From a virus, in IMG/VR virus record IMGVR_UViG_3300032897_000035, positions 1 through 21,930 of that record: a DNA stretch of 21,930 nt; one strand, written 5' to 3'. The position numbers and the translations under genes are program-made. Shown here one piece after another: positions 7,366 through 15,502 of this stretch (the stretch's first letter is position 1; each line of letters opens with the position of its first letter). The notes beneath the pieces were generated by a model that was not told the DNA's origin, ran no database searches, and saw only the letters and a program-made list of their open reading frames with translations.

Positions 7366-9789
7366 TTAAGCCCCATGTGTTTCATGAACTATTGTAACAG
7401 TGGTTTGAGTGGCCACAGTATCTCTTATAACAGCACGAACTCTTCCTGTCTCATCAGTATGTGCAGCTAACAGTTGAAGAGGAAGAGTGGTTATCGGAAA
7501 CCCTTGTAGTCTCAAATCAACACACACGCAAGTATGTGCTCCATAATTCCCAGTTGTGTTAGTCCAGAATACAAAATACTTTCCATTCCACACAAAAGAT
7601 TTTATATCCCGTATCAACCCTGGGGCAATGTTGTTTAAGTGTTGTGCGTATCCTATTGCCACATCTGATCTTATTCCATCTTCATAAGCAAATGCTGCAT
7701 AGTTGTAAGAAGAGAGCGTAGGGATTAGTCCAGAAAGTTGATTGTTTCCATAACTGGGAGATTGCCAGAAACGAGCAGGAACCGATATATCGGTAATACA
7801 CTTAGCATGCATACCATCAAAACTCATGACGCCCTTGCGGCTCAGATAGAGTAATCCCGCTTCAGTTGTCTTTTGAACAGAATAAGGAGCGATACAACCA
7901 TCTTCTACTAAAGTCTTAGTGACAGTCAATCCTACAGGACTCGTCCCATCCAGTCTGTAAATTGTATCTTCACAAAGAACAATCAAAGATTGAGCAAAAG
8001 ATTCTAATGCAACAGGAGGATAGGGGAATGATTGAGAGAAGACCGCCGGCCATGCGTCAGGTTGTCCTACAGGCGTCCATCTGACAAGATTACCTATTAT
8101 GCCAAAGAACATATCATAGTGTCGTGTGAGCCCAGTAAGACCCACAGGAGCAGGTTCGTAGATTACTTGGACGCCATTATCAACATAATAACTAGTGGGA
8201 GATTCACCTAAGTTTGCATCTGAGATCGTATCTTGGTAAATAGTTTTCCATATAGGAATTTGTTCTACAAGACCATAACTTCCACCACTGCCTATTCTGT
8301 ATAGATTTCTGTAGGTTATGTAGCCGTTCCCTGGAATGAATCTAAAGGATGAAATACTACCAGTTGCGGATATCGTTTGTTGGGAGATGGAGATGCAGAG
8401 ATTTCCATCAGTAACTGGTGTTTCTAGATGCGCCCGATAGGTTCCTGATGTGAACTCAGGATAAGTAGAACGATCTATATAAACCACGTCCCCTTCACTT
8501 ATATCAGGAGATGATTGAGGGGGACTCCATTGACTAGGAGGTGTCCATTCTATATAAGTTTTTGCCACATTAACAGTAAGAGTATCAACCAAATAAGGAA
8601 GGGTGCTGTTTACAACTATTAATGTAGGAGATGCTCCTGTGGTAATAGGAACGATATCTCCTACTTGCACGTCATTAGTATCTGTGAAAAACACACTGTC
8701 ATACTGTGTCAAATTTAAATCAGTATGAAGCGTGAAGGTTGTTGTGTGAAGAATGTAATTGACATAGACACTACCTGCTTCTATAGAAGAAGTTCCAGCA
8801 GAAGCACTGTTTCTAGTGATTATGGTGGTAGTAATGTTGACATTGTTGTTGGAATCTTTAGTCAAAGCATCAGGAGTTCCGTCGGTTATAACTTGTCTGT
8901 TAGGTTGAGAAAAGAATCCATCAGACAAAGGAGTAAAGGTTATCTCTTTCCCAAGAGTAGGATCAAGCATTACAGACAGAGGTGAGACACCAGACTCATC
9001 CAACATGCCCTTGAAGTCTCGCTGAAAAGTATAAGCATATACGTAATTATTTTTAGCAACATAGTTATCTATCGATTCTCCTGAAGTCCAAGACCCATCG
9101 TCAATAGCTGTTAACTGTGAAGAATTCACTTTCAATGCAACAGTTTCATTTCCACTAGATCCTGCAAATATCAAATATCCAACAGCATTAGGAACAGAAT
9201 TCCAAGTCAATGTAGCTGAATGAGTGTGGATTACTGTGGCATTTGAAAAGATGACAGTTACTTCTTGGCAGGGGATTTGAACCCCTCCAGGCAAAATTGC
9301 TGCTACTCGATAGGATCGACTGGTTCCAGTATAATACAAACCTCCAGTGCTGCTCTGAATCACAGACAAGATTAACTTTGTTATTACTGTGTTGGAGGTC
9401 AGAGGAGCTGTGGAAGGAACAAATGTACCGAGAGGAATTTCAATCCCATAAATGCTTTTTTTGGCAGACCCACCATACTCAGTCCAGAAGATTCGATCCT
9501 GTCCTGCTACCGTATCAGAAGCCCAATCTCTCCATCGAGCTGAAGTATAGATCTGATTCTTATATGAAAATATTGATGTTGTATCGTTTGTTGTATTTGC
9601 TATGAAAGTGTAAGCATTAAAAGGACGAGCTTGACCTGAACGAAAGTCAACTCCGTCTGCTACTGAGCACCATCCTTTTGCAAAGATGGAATAATATCCC
9701 GGCATTATGGTAGGTTGCCCTGCAGGCAAAATACTCTTATCAGCTACTACGTTGACACCGCCAGTCAAGTCTAAGCGATAAGATTTCAT
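7366..9789 (-). CDS. Tail nozzle / hub-type structural protein with beta-propeller (P22 gp10 position)
   Basis: This encodes 807 residues. The N-terminus (MKSYRLDLTGGVNVVADKS, then a conserved ADGVDFRSG stretch around 44-52) resembles phage DNA-stabilisation/nozzle proteins. Residues about 150-245 look like a fibronectin-III-type domain (SYRVAAILPGG, ATLTWNSVPNAVGYLIFAG). Residues about 550-700 contain propeller-like repeats (RHYDMFFGIIGNLVRWTPVG, VLCEDTIYRLDG, LLYLSRKGVMSFDG). In P22 the gp10 hub extends the connector and closes the DNA channel; this protein is much longer than gp10, probably through the inserted Fn3-like and intermediate beta domains. The ATG follows the upstream stop by three bases and has only a weak SD, implying reinitiation. 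Function is inferred from motif style and position. Confidence 0.65.
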   Translation of the reverse strand: MKSYRLDLTGGVNVVADKSILPAGQPTIMPGYYSIFAKGWCSVADGVDFRSGQARPFNAYTFIANTTNDTTSIFSYKNQIYTSARWRDWASDTVAGQDRIFWTEYGGSAKKSIYGIEIPLGTFVPSTAPLTSNTVITKLILSVIQSSTGGLYYTGTSRSYRVAAILPGGVQIPCQEVTVIFSNATVIHTHSATLTWNSVPNAVGYLIFAGSSGNETVALKVNSSQLTAIDDGSWTSGESIDNYVAKNNYVYAYTFQRDFKGMLDESGVSPLSVMLDPTLGKEITFTPLSDGFFSQPNRQVITDGTPDALTKDSNNNVNITTTIITRNSASAGTSSIEAGSVYVNYILHTTTFTLHTDLNLTQYDSVFFTDTNDVQVGDIVPITTGASPTLIVVNSTLPYLVDTLTVNVAKTYIEWTPPSQWSPPQSSPDISEGDVVYIDRSTYPEFTSGTYRAHLETPVTDGNLCISISQQTISATGSISSFRFIPGNGYITYRNLYRIGSGGSYGLVEQIPIWKTIYQDTISDANLGESPTSYYVDNGVQVIYEPAPVGLTGLTRHYDMFFGIIGNLVRWTPVGQPDAWPAVFSQSFPYPPVALESFAQSLIVLCEDTIYRLDGTSPVGLTVTKTLVEDGCIAPYSVQKTTEAGLLYLSRKGVMSFDGMHAKCITDISVPARFWQSPSYGNNQLSGLIPTLSSYNYAAFAYEDGIRSDVAIGYAQHLNNIAPGLIRDIKSFVWNGKYFVFWTNTTGNYGAHTCVCVDLRLQGFPITTLPLQLLAAHTDETGRVRAVIRDTVATQTTVTIVHETHGA

Positions 9790-9792
9790 AGT

Positions 9793-10488
9793 TCATCTTC
9801 TTCCTATAATCAAGTAGAAAATTGGAATGATGATTCCTCCTCCTGCTTGAGGAATGTTTTGAGCAGCAAACGTTCTTGTGGTGCTCATGTCTGCAATACC
9901 ATGACCGTCAGCGTCTACATATTCAAAATGAGTAACATTACCACCTGGGTTAGGAAAGGCTTGGTACAGCGGAGTTACCATCCAAATGCATTGTGCTTGT
10001 GTAGCCTGACTACCATCACCAAAGAAGGGTAGAGGTATTGTTTGGACCACAACAGGACCCACATCTTGAGTGAAAGTAAATGTCCCAAACCCCATAGCTA
10101 TATTTGAAGAAAGTGTGGCTTGAGATAAAAATGTATTTATAGACTGTGTCACTTCAGCATTTATCAGATTGACAAGGGCTGTCTGAAGATTGGTAAGATC
10201 ATTTTGGGTAGCAAGTGGGACTCCATTCAGGGTAGCAGTAGTGGTAAGTGCAGGACTATCTAGAGGAGCCCATCCCGAAACACCTGTGATTGCTCCTGTA
10301 GCAGTAAACCCAGATTGGGTGGCCAATCCTAAGAAAGGATTGTTGACATTACCTATTAACGTCCAACCAGAATTAGAAGTATTTCGCATAGAAATGTTAC
10401 CGGTAGTAGGAACACACCATAAAGCAAAAGCTCCTACAGCACCTGGATCATCTTCTTGCACATATCGGTCTTGTTGTTGAAAGGCCAT
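9793..10488 (-). CDS. Short fibre/needle-like virion protein
   Basis: This encodes 231 residues. The first 75 are beta/Gly-rich. A segment typical of phage fibre shafts follows (GWAPLDSPALTTTATLNGVP, about 72-91), then a short amphipathic helix (about 93-125, LATQNDLTNLQTALVNLI) that could form a trimeric coiled coil. The C-terminal half is a beta-rich globular region ending in a hydrophobic strand (IIIPIFYLIIGRR). AGGGG precedes the ATG. It lies between the adaptor-like genes and the hub gene, so a minor tail fibre, needle or collar role is plausible. I cannot assign it to gp26 or any specific family. Confidence 0.55.
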   Translation of the reverse strand: MAFQQQDRYVQEDDPGAVGAFALWCVPTTGNISMRNTSNSGWTLIGNVNNPFLGLATQSGFTATGAITGVSGWAPLDSPALTTTATLNGVPLATQNDLTNLQTALVNLINAEVTQSINTFLSQATLSSNIAMGFGTFTFTQDVGPVVVQTIPLPFFGDGSQATQAQCIWMVTPLYQAFPNPGGNVTHFEYVDADGHGIADMSTTRTFAAQNIPQAGGGIIIPIFYLIIGRR

Positions 10489-10500
10489 TCAAGATCCCCT

Positions 10501-11394
10501 TTAACTGTTCATAGCTCTTTGAACTCGATGTGGATATCTTTCTTTTGGTAAAACATTCTCAGGGCGAGGTAATGCCAACCCCATTGAAATAGGAGAGTTA
10601 CCTTCTATGAATTCCGTAAACGTAGTAAGGAATTTGTCAGCCAAGGCTATCGATTGGTGATCCCCTGCCATGTTTAATAAGTAATAAGCAGCGGCATATT
10701 TGAGGTATTCTTGATGCATGGGAATTATTCTAGGGTCTATTATTTCAATTAATTGACCGTCGTTTGTAGGAGGAGATACTTCTTGAGTGACTAATTTGAA
10801 TTGAGTGCCTACATTATTATTAGGAGCACCCATTGTTGTAAAATCAGTATCTCCTACAGAAAAGATTTCATACCACTGACCCACATTCAAATGGGCATAA
10901 TCCCCTGCAGAGAATGATTCTGTAGAAGATACTGGCCAGGGGTTTTGTATATAACCTATCGTCAAGGGGTCATCTGCAACAAGATTTGGAATAATTCCTA
11001 CGGTTCTACCGTCAACAACATACCAATATTTTGCAGCAGGACCTGTTTGAACTTCCCAGAAAGGGTTCTTCAATGCTTCCATCATCTTTGTGGTTTTGTG
11101 GAGATTGCCATTAGTCAAAGAAAAAACTCTAACAGGTTGAATACTATCAAAAGGCAAAGTAAAAGAATTAGGAGCAGACCCAGAAGAAAGTGTTGCTGTC
11201 ACTTCAGTATAAGTAGAACTTGTGTGTGTGCAGTATTCCTTAACTGCATAATTAATAGAATCTATAACCATCTCTTCATTCCAAGTATTACCGGCTACTT
11301 CATAAGCACTACTAGGAACAAAATTGATATTGTCTCTAAGAAGCGCTCTTATTAACAATTCCAATCGGTGTGAAGTAAATGCTTTATTGAACAT
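10501..11394 (-). CDS. Connector/adaptor-type structural protein with inserted beta module
   Basis: This encodes 297 residues from the ATG at 11394. I prefer this to the GTG at 11406 because GGAGG stands five bases before the ATG. N- and C-terminal helical regions flank a beta middle. Near residues 70-140 are strand-rich motifs (FTLPFDSIQPVRVFSL, KYWYVVDGRTVGIIPN). Residues about 171-203 form a short repeat-like module (GQWYEIFSVGDTDFTTMGAP, then NVGTQF), a small beta unit found inserted in many phage virion proteins. The C-terminal helices (YLKYAAAYYLLNMAGDH) resemble adaptor/head-completion proteins. It overlaps the upstream gene by 11 bases. I infer a head-to-tail joining role like P22 gp4; the assignment is by architecture and position. 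Confidence 0.6.
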   Translation of the reverse strand: MFNKAFTSHRLELLIRALLRDNINFVPSSAYEVAGNTWNEEMVIDSINYAVKEYCTHTSSTYTEVTATLSSGSAPNSFTLPFDSIQPVRVFSLTNGNLHKTTKMMEALKNPFWEVQTGPAAKYWYVVDGRTVGIIPNLVADDPLTIGYIQNPWPVSSTESFSAGDYAHLNVGQWYEIFSVGDTDFTTMGAPNNNVGTQFKLVTQEVSPPTNDGQLIEIIDPRIIPMHQEYLKYAAAYYLLNMAGDHQSIALADKFLTTFTEFIEGNSPISMGLALPRPENVLPKERYPHRVQRAMNS

Positions 11395-12394
11395 CCCCAC
11401 CTCCACCCTTCATATTTCTGTAAGGACCTGTTGAATACTGCCTACCCACCCAGTTAGGTGGAACCATGAAAGAATCACCAGAACTGCCAAAGATCCCCAT
11501 GCTTTTCAGACCTGATAGTTCTTCTTCGTATCTTTTTCTAAACATCTCAGCTTGTTTTATGTCTTGATGCATACCTGGTGTTCTATAAAGAATCTCCAAG
11601 GTACCATTGATGATTGCTTCCTCAGCCTCAACAGGAAGAGGATTTACTATCATGTCTAGATATTGTGGAGGTGATACTTGCCAGTTTATAGAATTGGGAA
11701 CTACCGCCAAGGTTATCTGGACAACAGTGTCGTATTGAGGAGGAGGATACCAATACAAAGAATTGAATTCTCTTGAGCAATGACTTGGTATACCACGACT
11801 GACTTGATTGGTATCAAACCATTTATCAATTGATACTTTAGAAGTTACACCTAAAGTTTTATATTTATCTAATTTATATTGAATCCAATTGCTACCATCA
11901 GAGCTGATCGTGTCTCCTACATCCCAGGCCATAGTGGTCAATGCTCCCTGCAGGATTGAGGTAGTGGAAGATACCACGTTTGTGGGAATAGGAATTGCTC
12001 CTAATGTGTTTATTAAATAAAAAGAATACGGAGGAAATGAGGGTGCATTGGTATATGTCAGGGTTGTAATTCCATTATACGATGGAGTTATTATCCCTGT
12101 GGACACATCCAACGTTCCCATATATCTTGCTGGATTGGCTACAGACCCCGGGAGAGGAGCAGCTACTACCTTCTTTATAGTAGAAGGTTCACCTCCAGGG
12201 ACAGTCAATGTAGTAACGTGAGTATTGCCTAGCAGAGGAGTCACAGGCAAAGACACCACATTTAAAAAGGTAGCGCGACAAATACAACGAATAACTTCCT
12301 GTAAGGCCCATATGGCGTAACCTTCTCCTTCTTTCTCTATGAGGTCAGGTCGATATACTGAAACTCTAGGGAGTAGTTCGCGCACATAAGACAT
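11384..12394 (-). CDS. Connector/adaptor-type structural protein
   Basis: This encodes 336 residues. An N-terminal helical stretch (EGYAIWALQEVIRCICRATF, about 24-43) is followed by a long beta-rich centre and C-terminal helices (PVEAEEAIINGTLEILYRTP, then HQDIKQAEMFRKRYEEEL) of the kind seen in phage head-tail adaptors, where two helices pack against the portal ring. The extreme C-terminus is Gly-rich. AAGGA lies 10 bases before the ATG. The overall plan resembles the next gene, so the two may form successive rings below the portal or be distant paralogues. No enzymatic motif is visible, and the precise family is not recognised. Confidence 0.6.
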   Translation of the reverse strand: MSYVRELLPRVSVYRPDLIEKEGEGYAIWALQEVIRCICRATFLNVVSLPVTPLLGNTHVTTLTVPGGEPSTIKKVVAAPLPGSVANPARYMGTLDVSTGIITPSYNGITTLTYTNAPSFPPYSFYLINTLGAIPIPTNVVSSTTSILQGALTTMAWDVGDTISSDGSNWIQYKLDKYKTLGVTSKVSIDKWFDTNQVSRGIPSHCSREFNSLYWYPPPQYDTVVQITLAVVPNSINWQVSPPQYLDMIVNPLPVEAEEAIINGTLEILYRTPGMHQDIKQAEMFRKRYEEELSGLKSMGIFGSSGDSFMVPPNWVGRQYSTGPYRNMKGGGGDVQ

Positions 12395-12400
12395 TGTGAT

Positions 12401-12787
12401 TTATTCCTTTTCCATGACCTCTTGGGCTTGGGATGCTAATATGTCTTTGATCAAGAACAATTTTCCTTTTGCAGTGCTTCCAAAAACAGAGGCTATTTCT
12501 TTTAACCTCTTTATATCCATGCTTTTTAACTCTTCCTCTGTGTAAATGTGATCTAGTTCATCTGCCAGCTTATCAAAGCTTCGTTCAAAGCATGTTGGTT
12601 CAAGAGCAGCTCTTTTATAAAGAATAGGCCATCGTTGAGATTCCTCTCCTGTCCGTTCGTAAACTACTCCAGTCATAAGATTGGTTATCCGAAAGCATCT
12701 TTTAGAATCTGCTAAATATTGACTTTCCACTAATTTGTCACAAGACTCCATGACAGGTTTTATGTTTCCAAGAATCCTTGGTTCCAT
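12401..12787 (-). CDS. Small protein with C-terminal HeH/SAP-like helical motif
   Basis: This encodes 128 residues. The N-terminal half is unassigned and contains three cysteines (C16, C31, C66). Residues about 84-120 (EEELKSMDIKRLKEIASVFG, then KGKLFLIKDILASQ) match the helix-extension-helix or SAP-like pattern, which in phage proteins often marks a nucleic-acid-binding or head-associated small domain. GAGGAG precedes the ATG with five-base spacing. It is the first gene after the terminator that follows the coat gene, and it directly precedes the adaptor-like genes, so it may act in head completion. That role is inference. Confidence 0.55.
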   Translation of the reverse strand: MEPRILGNIKPVMESCDKLVESQYLADSKRCFRITNLMTGVVYERTGEESQRWPILYKRAALEPTCFERSFDKLADELDHIYTEEELKSMDIKRLKEIASVFGSTAKGKLFLIKDILASQAQEVMEKE

Positions 12788-12798
12788 TGAAACTCCTC

Positions 12799-12829
12799 AA
12801 AAAAGAAGGGATGACCGAAATCATCCCTT
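12799..12829 (-). terminator. Rho-independent terminator after the coat gene
   Basis: A perfect 9-bp stem (AAGGGATGA with TCATCCCTT) closes a 6-base loop at 12806-12829. On the minus strand it is followed by C and then six T residues (12804-12799). It begins 42 bases after the coat stop, and the SD of the next gene comes directly after it. It should end or thin transcription coming through the coat gene. Confidence 0.85.
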
Positions 12830-12870
12830 GGGTCAATTATTATAGTAAGTTACTTGCAGGTAATAGTCAA

Positions 12871-13776
12871 TTACGCAGTGATATTAACCTGAAGTGCAAC
12901 AAGGCAATCTGGCTTGACAGTTTTGAAACCAAAAGCATTTACTGCACGAAGACCTTGCCCTGTGTAATCGATCAAGAAGGGAAGAACTTCGAAGTGAGTA
13001 AACTGAGTAGCCAAAGTGATTGACTCGATATGACCGGCAATTGCGTAGTAGGGGTTGGCAACAGTTCCAGCCCCTGGGATGAATGGAGAAGTGTAGATCT
13101 TGAAACCTTCAAGCTCTCCAACAAAACCTCTTTGCAATGCACCCTGAACTGTTCCAGCATTAAGAGCATAGAGAGGAACAGCTTGTTTTAATCGGGTCAT
13201 CATTGCAGGATGCATTACCAACCAACGATCTTCTTGGGGGGCAAAGCTCATATCCAAAAGTTCATGAGCCTTACTTAAGAACAAAGTAGGAGTGGCATCC
13301 CAGTCACTATAAGTTGCGCCAGTACCAGTTCCTGTTCCAAAGGCATTGTATGCGATAGTGGACTGTGCATCAGCATACACTGAACCCAGAATGGTAGTTT
13401 CAATTCGTATCCTAAGTCTGTTGGCAATTTCATCCATCAGTTCAGGTTGAACGTTTATATCGAACTCATGCATATCAACGATGTCTAAAGGAACAGCAGC
13501 TTCAAACGCATAAGCGATCTCTAACTTCTGCGAGACATCATTGATTGGAGTCCATATGGTCTTTTCATTCTTGACGTAAGGAGATACGGAGATATCAGGT
13601 CTCTGCCTGAGAATCACAGTATTGCCTTTTTCTTTAATCTCTCCCTGCCAGTGCTGATTTGTGATTACGTTGCAAACTGATGCAGCATAAAACTTTGAAA
13701 TCAACCTGGGAGAATATATGGTTGGTATGAAAGCATTGTTTGGGAAATTCATACCAGTTGAAGGAATAGTAGCCAT
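12871..13776 (-). CDS. Major capsid (coat) protein, HK97 fold
   Basis: This encodes 301 residues. The N-terminus runs FIPTIYSPRLISKFYAASV, then HWQGEIKEKGNTVILRQRPD, the pattern of P22-type/phage coat N-arms and E-loop. The middle has ELMDEIANRLRIRIETTILG and the spine helix LSKAHELLDM, followed by DRWLVMHPAMMTRLKQ, GFVGELEGFKIYTSP and the C-terminal QGLRAVNAFGFKTVKPDCLV strand set typical of this coat family. It lies downstream of scaffold and a decoration candidate, with AGGAG eight bases before the ATG. A strong terminator follows the stop, fitting a gene that needs high local expression. Confidence in the role is high; the precise subfamily is not. Confidence 0.9.
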   Translation of the reverse strand: MATIPSTGMNFPNNAFIPTIYSPRLISKFYAASVCNVITNQHWQGEIKEKGNTVILRQRPDISVSPYVKNEKTIWTPINDVSQKLEIAYAFEAAVPLDIVDMHEFDINVQPELMDEIANRLRIRIETTILGSVYADAQSTIAYNAFGTGTGTGATYSDWDATPTLFLSKAHELLDMSFAPQEDRWLVMHPAMMTRLKQAVPLYALNAGTVQGALQRGFVGELEGFKIYTSPFIPGAGTVANPYYAIAGHIESITLATQFTHFEVLPFLIDYTGQGLRAVNAFGFKTVKPDCLVALQVNITA

Positions 13777-13793
13777 TGTTGTTTCTCCTCAGA

Positions 13794-14303
13794 TTAGTAA
13801 CTGGCAGCGCCAAGTTCTTCGGTTTCAATTAACAACTCAACTCTACCTGCAGTAGCACCAGTCCAAGTTCCACCAAGAGTCAACTGGATGGCATTAGCTG
13901 TATAATAAAAAACTGGGGGGTAGACTAAGGTTACAGTATAGCTTCCACTTCCGAGCTGTGTATCTGTGATGTGACTAGAATAGCAAGTTCCAGCAGTAGT
14001 GGTCACATCTGAAGCAGCAATGAAGGCTCCAGAAGATTGGTCACCAACAGCTATCGTTGCGCCAGATACACTGCCACCAGCGACGGGTACGGTGATTATC
14101 ATGTTGATGCTTTTGACTTTCGTCCAAGCACTTATTGTGAGGATATCGATGGTATCTCCAGATGCCGCAGCAGAACCCTTGCAGGTCTTGATATCAGCGA
14201 GATCTATTGTTACACGATGGGTGTCATCTCCTTGCTTTTTAGCCTGATAAAGCATCTTGGCCAGATTAGCAGAAGAGATCATACTGACTGTGCCAGTAGA
14301 CAT
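13794..14303 (-). CDS. Putative capsid decoration / minor head protein
   Basis: This encodes 169 residues, mostly Ala/Gly/Ser/Thr with beta-strand periodicity (MIITVPVAGGSVSGATIAVG, then SYTVTLVYPPVFYYTANAIQ, LGGTWTGATAGRVELLIETE). The N-terminal 25 residues (SSANLAKMLYQAKKQGDD) are helical. AGGAG precedes the ATG with six-base spacing. It lies between scaffold and coat, the usual place for a decoration or minor head protein, and its composition matches small beta-barrel head proteins. No specific family is recognised, so the role is an inference from position. Confidence 0.6.
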   Translation of the reverse strand: MSTGTVSMISSANLAKMLYQAKKQGDDTHRVTIDLADIKTCKGSAAASGDTIDILTISAWTKVKSINMIITVPVAGGSVSGATIAVGDQSSGAFIAASDVTTTAGTCYSSHITDTQLGSGSYTVTLVYPPVFYYTANAIQLTLGGTWTGATAGRVELLIETEELGAASY

Positions 14304-14316
14304 TTCATTCTCCTAG

Positions 14317-15423
14317 TTATTTGTGGTATTTTTGGGCATACTTCTTTTCGTATCGGGTCAGCAGTTTCTCTGCCTCCTCGAATTTTCCAGAGTTTTGTAA
14401 TTTGATTACTTCTGTAGTTATTCTGTTGCCATCACTTAAGTAATCAAACTCTTTGTCTGTCAAAGATCCTGGACCAGCTTCAACAGCAATCGGGGCAGGA
14501 AGATTGGAATTCACTCTTGTTACTCTGTCTCCAAGAGAAGGGGTTTCTGTCTTTCTTTGAATCCCTAGATCTTTTTTGAACATAGTAAGAATGTGACCAA
14601 ACTCTTTCCCACTAACACTCAATGGAGTCTCAACAATGTTTGTTATAAACGACGGTTGTGTAGTTGTCGCCCAATGCAGCATTGCATCATAGTTCTCATT
14701 GAGAAATTCGCGGGCATCAGGGTGAATTGAAGCTATTTCTGCCAGGTGAGCATTGACAGCCATTTGATGTTGGATTTGCTCCAAATTAGTAAATCTAGGA
14801 TCAGCTTTACTTTTGTGAAGCTCTTCTTTCATCTTTTCAATTTCTTGCATTCGTTCATTCAATTTTCTCGAAATATTGGATTCCATCCGAGCGAGTCTTT
14901 TATCGACTCCTTTTGAGATATCCTCGAATTCAGAAAGTTCATCAGGTTCTAATGGAGTATGTGCAGCAGGTTTATTTACACGGTCCATAAGATCGTTCAG
15001 CTTTTCTGTCAAAGAATCTATCTTGCTTGAGAGTTCTTTGTTCTCTCGTTTAAGCTCAGCTCTTTCCTGTTGAAGCTTAGTAAGTTCCGGTTGCTGGTCA
15101 CTTCTACGCTTCCTTTCAGTTGCAGCCTGCTTTTTCCAATAGTTGAGATCTTTTACTTCCTCTTCAGGAATCGGAGGAAGTGTGGTACTAGTACCTGTCT
15201 CAACTGGTGGAGCACTTGGTGGATTCAAAAGAGGATCAGGAGGGGTATCAAGCCTGACAACATTTACGTCCGGGTAAGTCTCAACACTTACAGGACCAAG
15301 CTCGGGCACCTTCGGTTCAAGTTTTGATCTTTCAAGTTGTTCCTCTGCATCAAACAATTGTTGGGCATACATCTTTTCCCCACCAGTCATTTGAGCAATT
15401 TGTTCTTTTGTATAAGTGGCCAT
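14317..15423 (-). CDS. Scaffolding protein
   Basis: This encodes 368 residues with typical scaffold make-up: few aromatic residues, a Pro-rich stretch (about 58-90), then a strongly charged coiled coil at 92-150 (ELTKLQQERAELKRENKE) and a second at 168-207. The C-terminal 40 residues are helical and end in a basic segment (LLTRYEKKYAQKYHK), like the coat-binding C-terminal helices of P22 scaffold. AAGGAG lies five bases before the ATG. A sigma70-like promoter and structured leader sit directly upstream. It should assemble inside the procapsid and leave before or during packaging; no protease motif is visible. Confidence 0.8.
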   Translation of the reverse strand: MATYTKEQIAQMTGGEKMYAQQLFDAEEQLERSKLEPKVPELGPVSVETYPDVNVVRLDTPPDPLLNPPSAPPVETGTSTTLPPIPEEEVKDLNYWKKQAATERKRRSDQQPELTKLQQERAELKRENKELSSKIDSLTEKLNDLMDRVNKPAAHTPLEPDELSEFEDISKGVDKRLARMESNISRKLNERMQEIEKMKEELHKSKADPRFTNLEQIQHQMAVNAHLAEIASIHPDAREFLNENYDAMLHWATTTQPSFITNIVETPLSVSGKEFGHILTMFKKDLGIQRKTETPSLGDRVTRVNSNLPAPIAVEAGPGSLTDKEFDYLSDGNRITTEVIKLQNSGKFEEAEKLLTRYEKKYAQKYHK

Positions 15424-15428
15424 TTAGG

Positions 15429-15455
15429 CTCCTTGTAGAGGTCCTTATAAAGGAG
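15429..15455 (-). promoter_or_regulatory. Leader with two mutually exclusive hairpins over the scaffold SD
   Basis: In the minus-strand transcript CTCCTT (15455-15450) can pair with the scaffold SD AAGGAG (15434-15429) over a 15-base loop. The same bases can instead form a local hairpin TCCTT/AAGGA (15454-15442) with a 3-base loop, which frees the SD. A switch in translation is inference; pairing is visible. Confidence 0.35.
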
Positions 15456-15461
15456 TAGTCT

Positions 15462-15482
15462 ACTGTATAAAAATTATACAGT
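15462..15482. repeat. Inverted repeat overlapping the scaffold promoter
   Basis: Two 9-base arms, ACTGTATAA and TTATACAGT, are separated by AAA. The repeat covers the -10 box of the minus-strand promoter and the end of the 68-aa gene. No T-tract follows on the minus strand, so an operator is more likely than a terminator. Confidence 0.6.
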
Positions 15483-15502
15483 TAGTCTTCAAACAAAGTC
15501 AA
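15473..15502 (-). promoter_or_regulatory. Sigma70-like promoter for scaffold, decoration and coat genes
   Basis: On the minus strand TTGACT (15502-15497) and a perfect TATAAT (15478-15473) are 18 bases apart. The -35 box lies inside the last codons of the 68-aa gene. The start point would fall about 15466, upstream of the scaffold SD. It would raise scaffold-decoration-coat expression up to the terminator at 12799. Confidence 0.6.

Noticed and set aside
12972-13169. Extra minus-strand ORFs inside the coat gene (also 13634-13828)
   Set aside because: They are out-of-frame shadows of the coat gene without their own signals.
15462-15482. LexA/SOS box at CTGT...ACAG
   Set aside because: The gap between CTGT and ACAG is 11 bases rather than the 8 of the E. 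coli LexA box.
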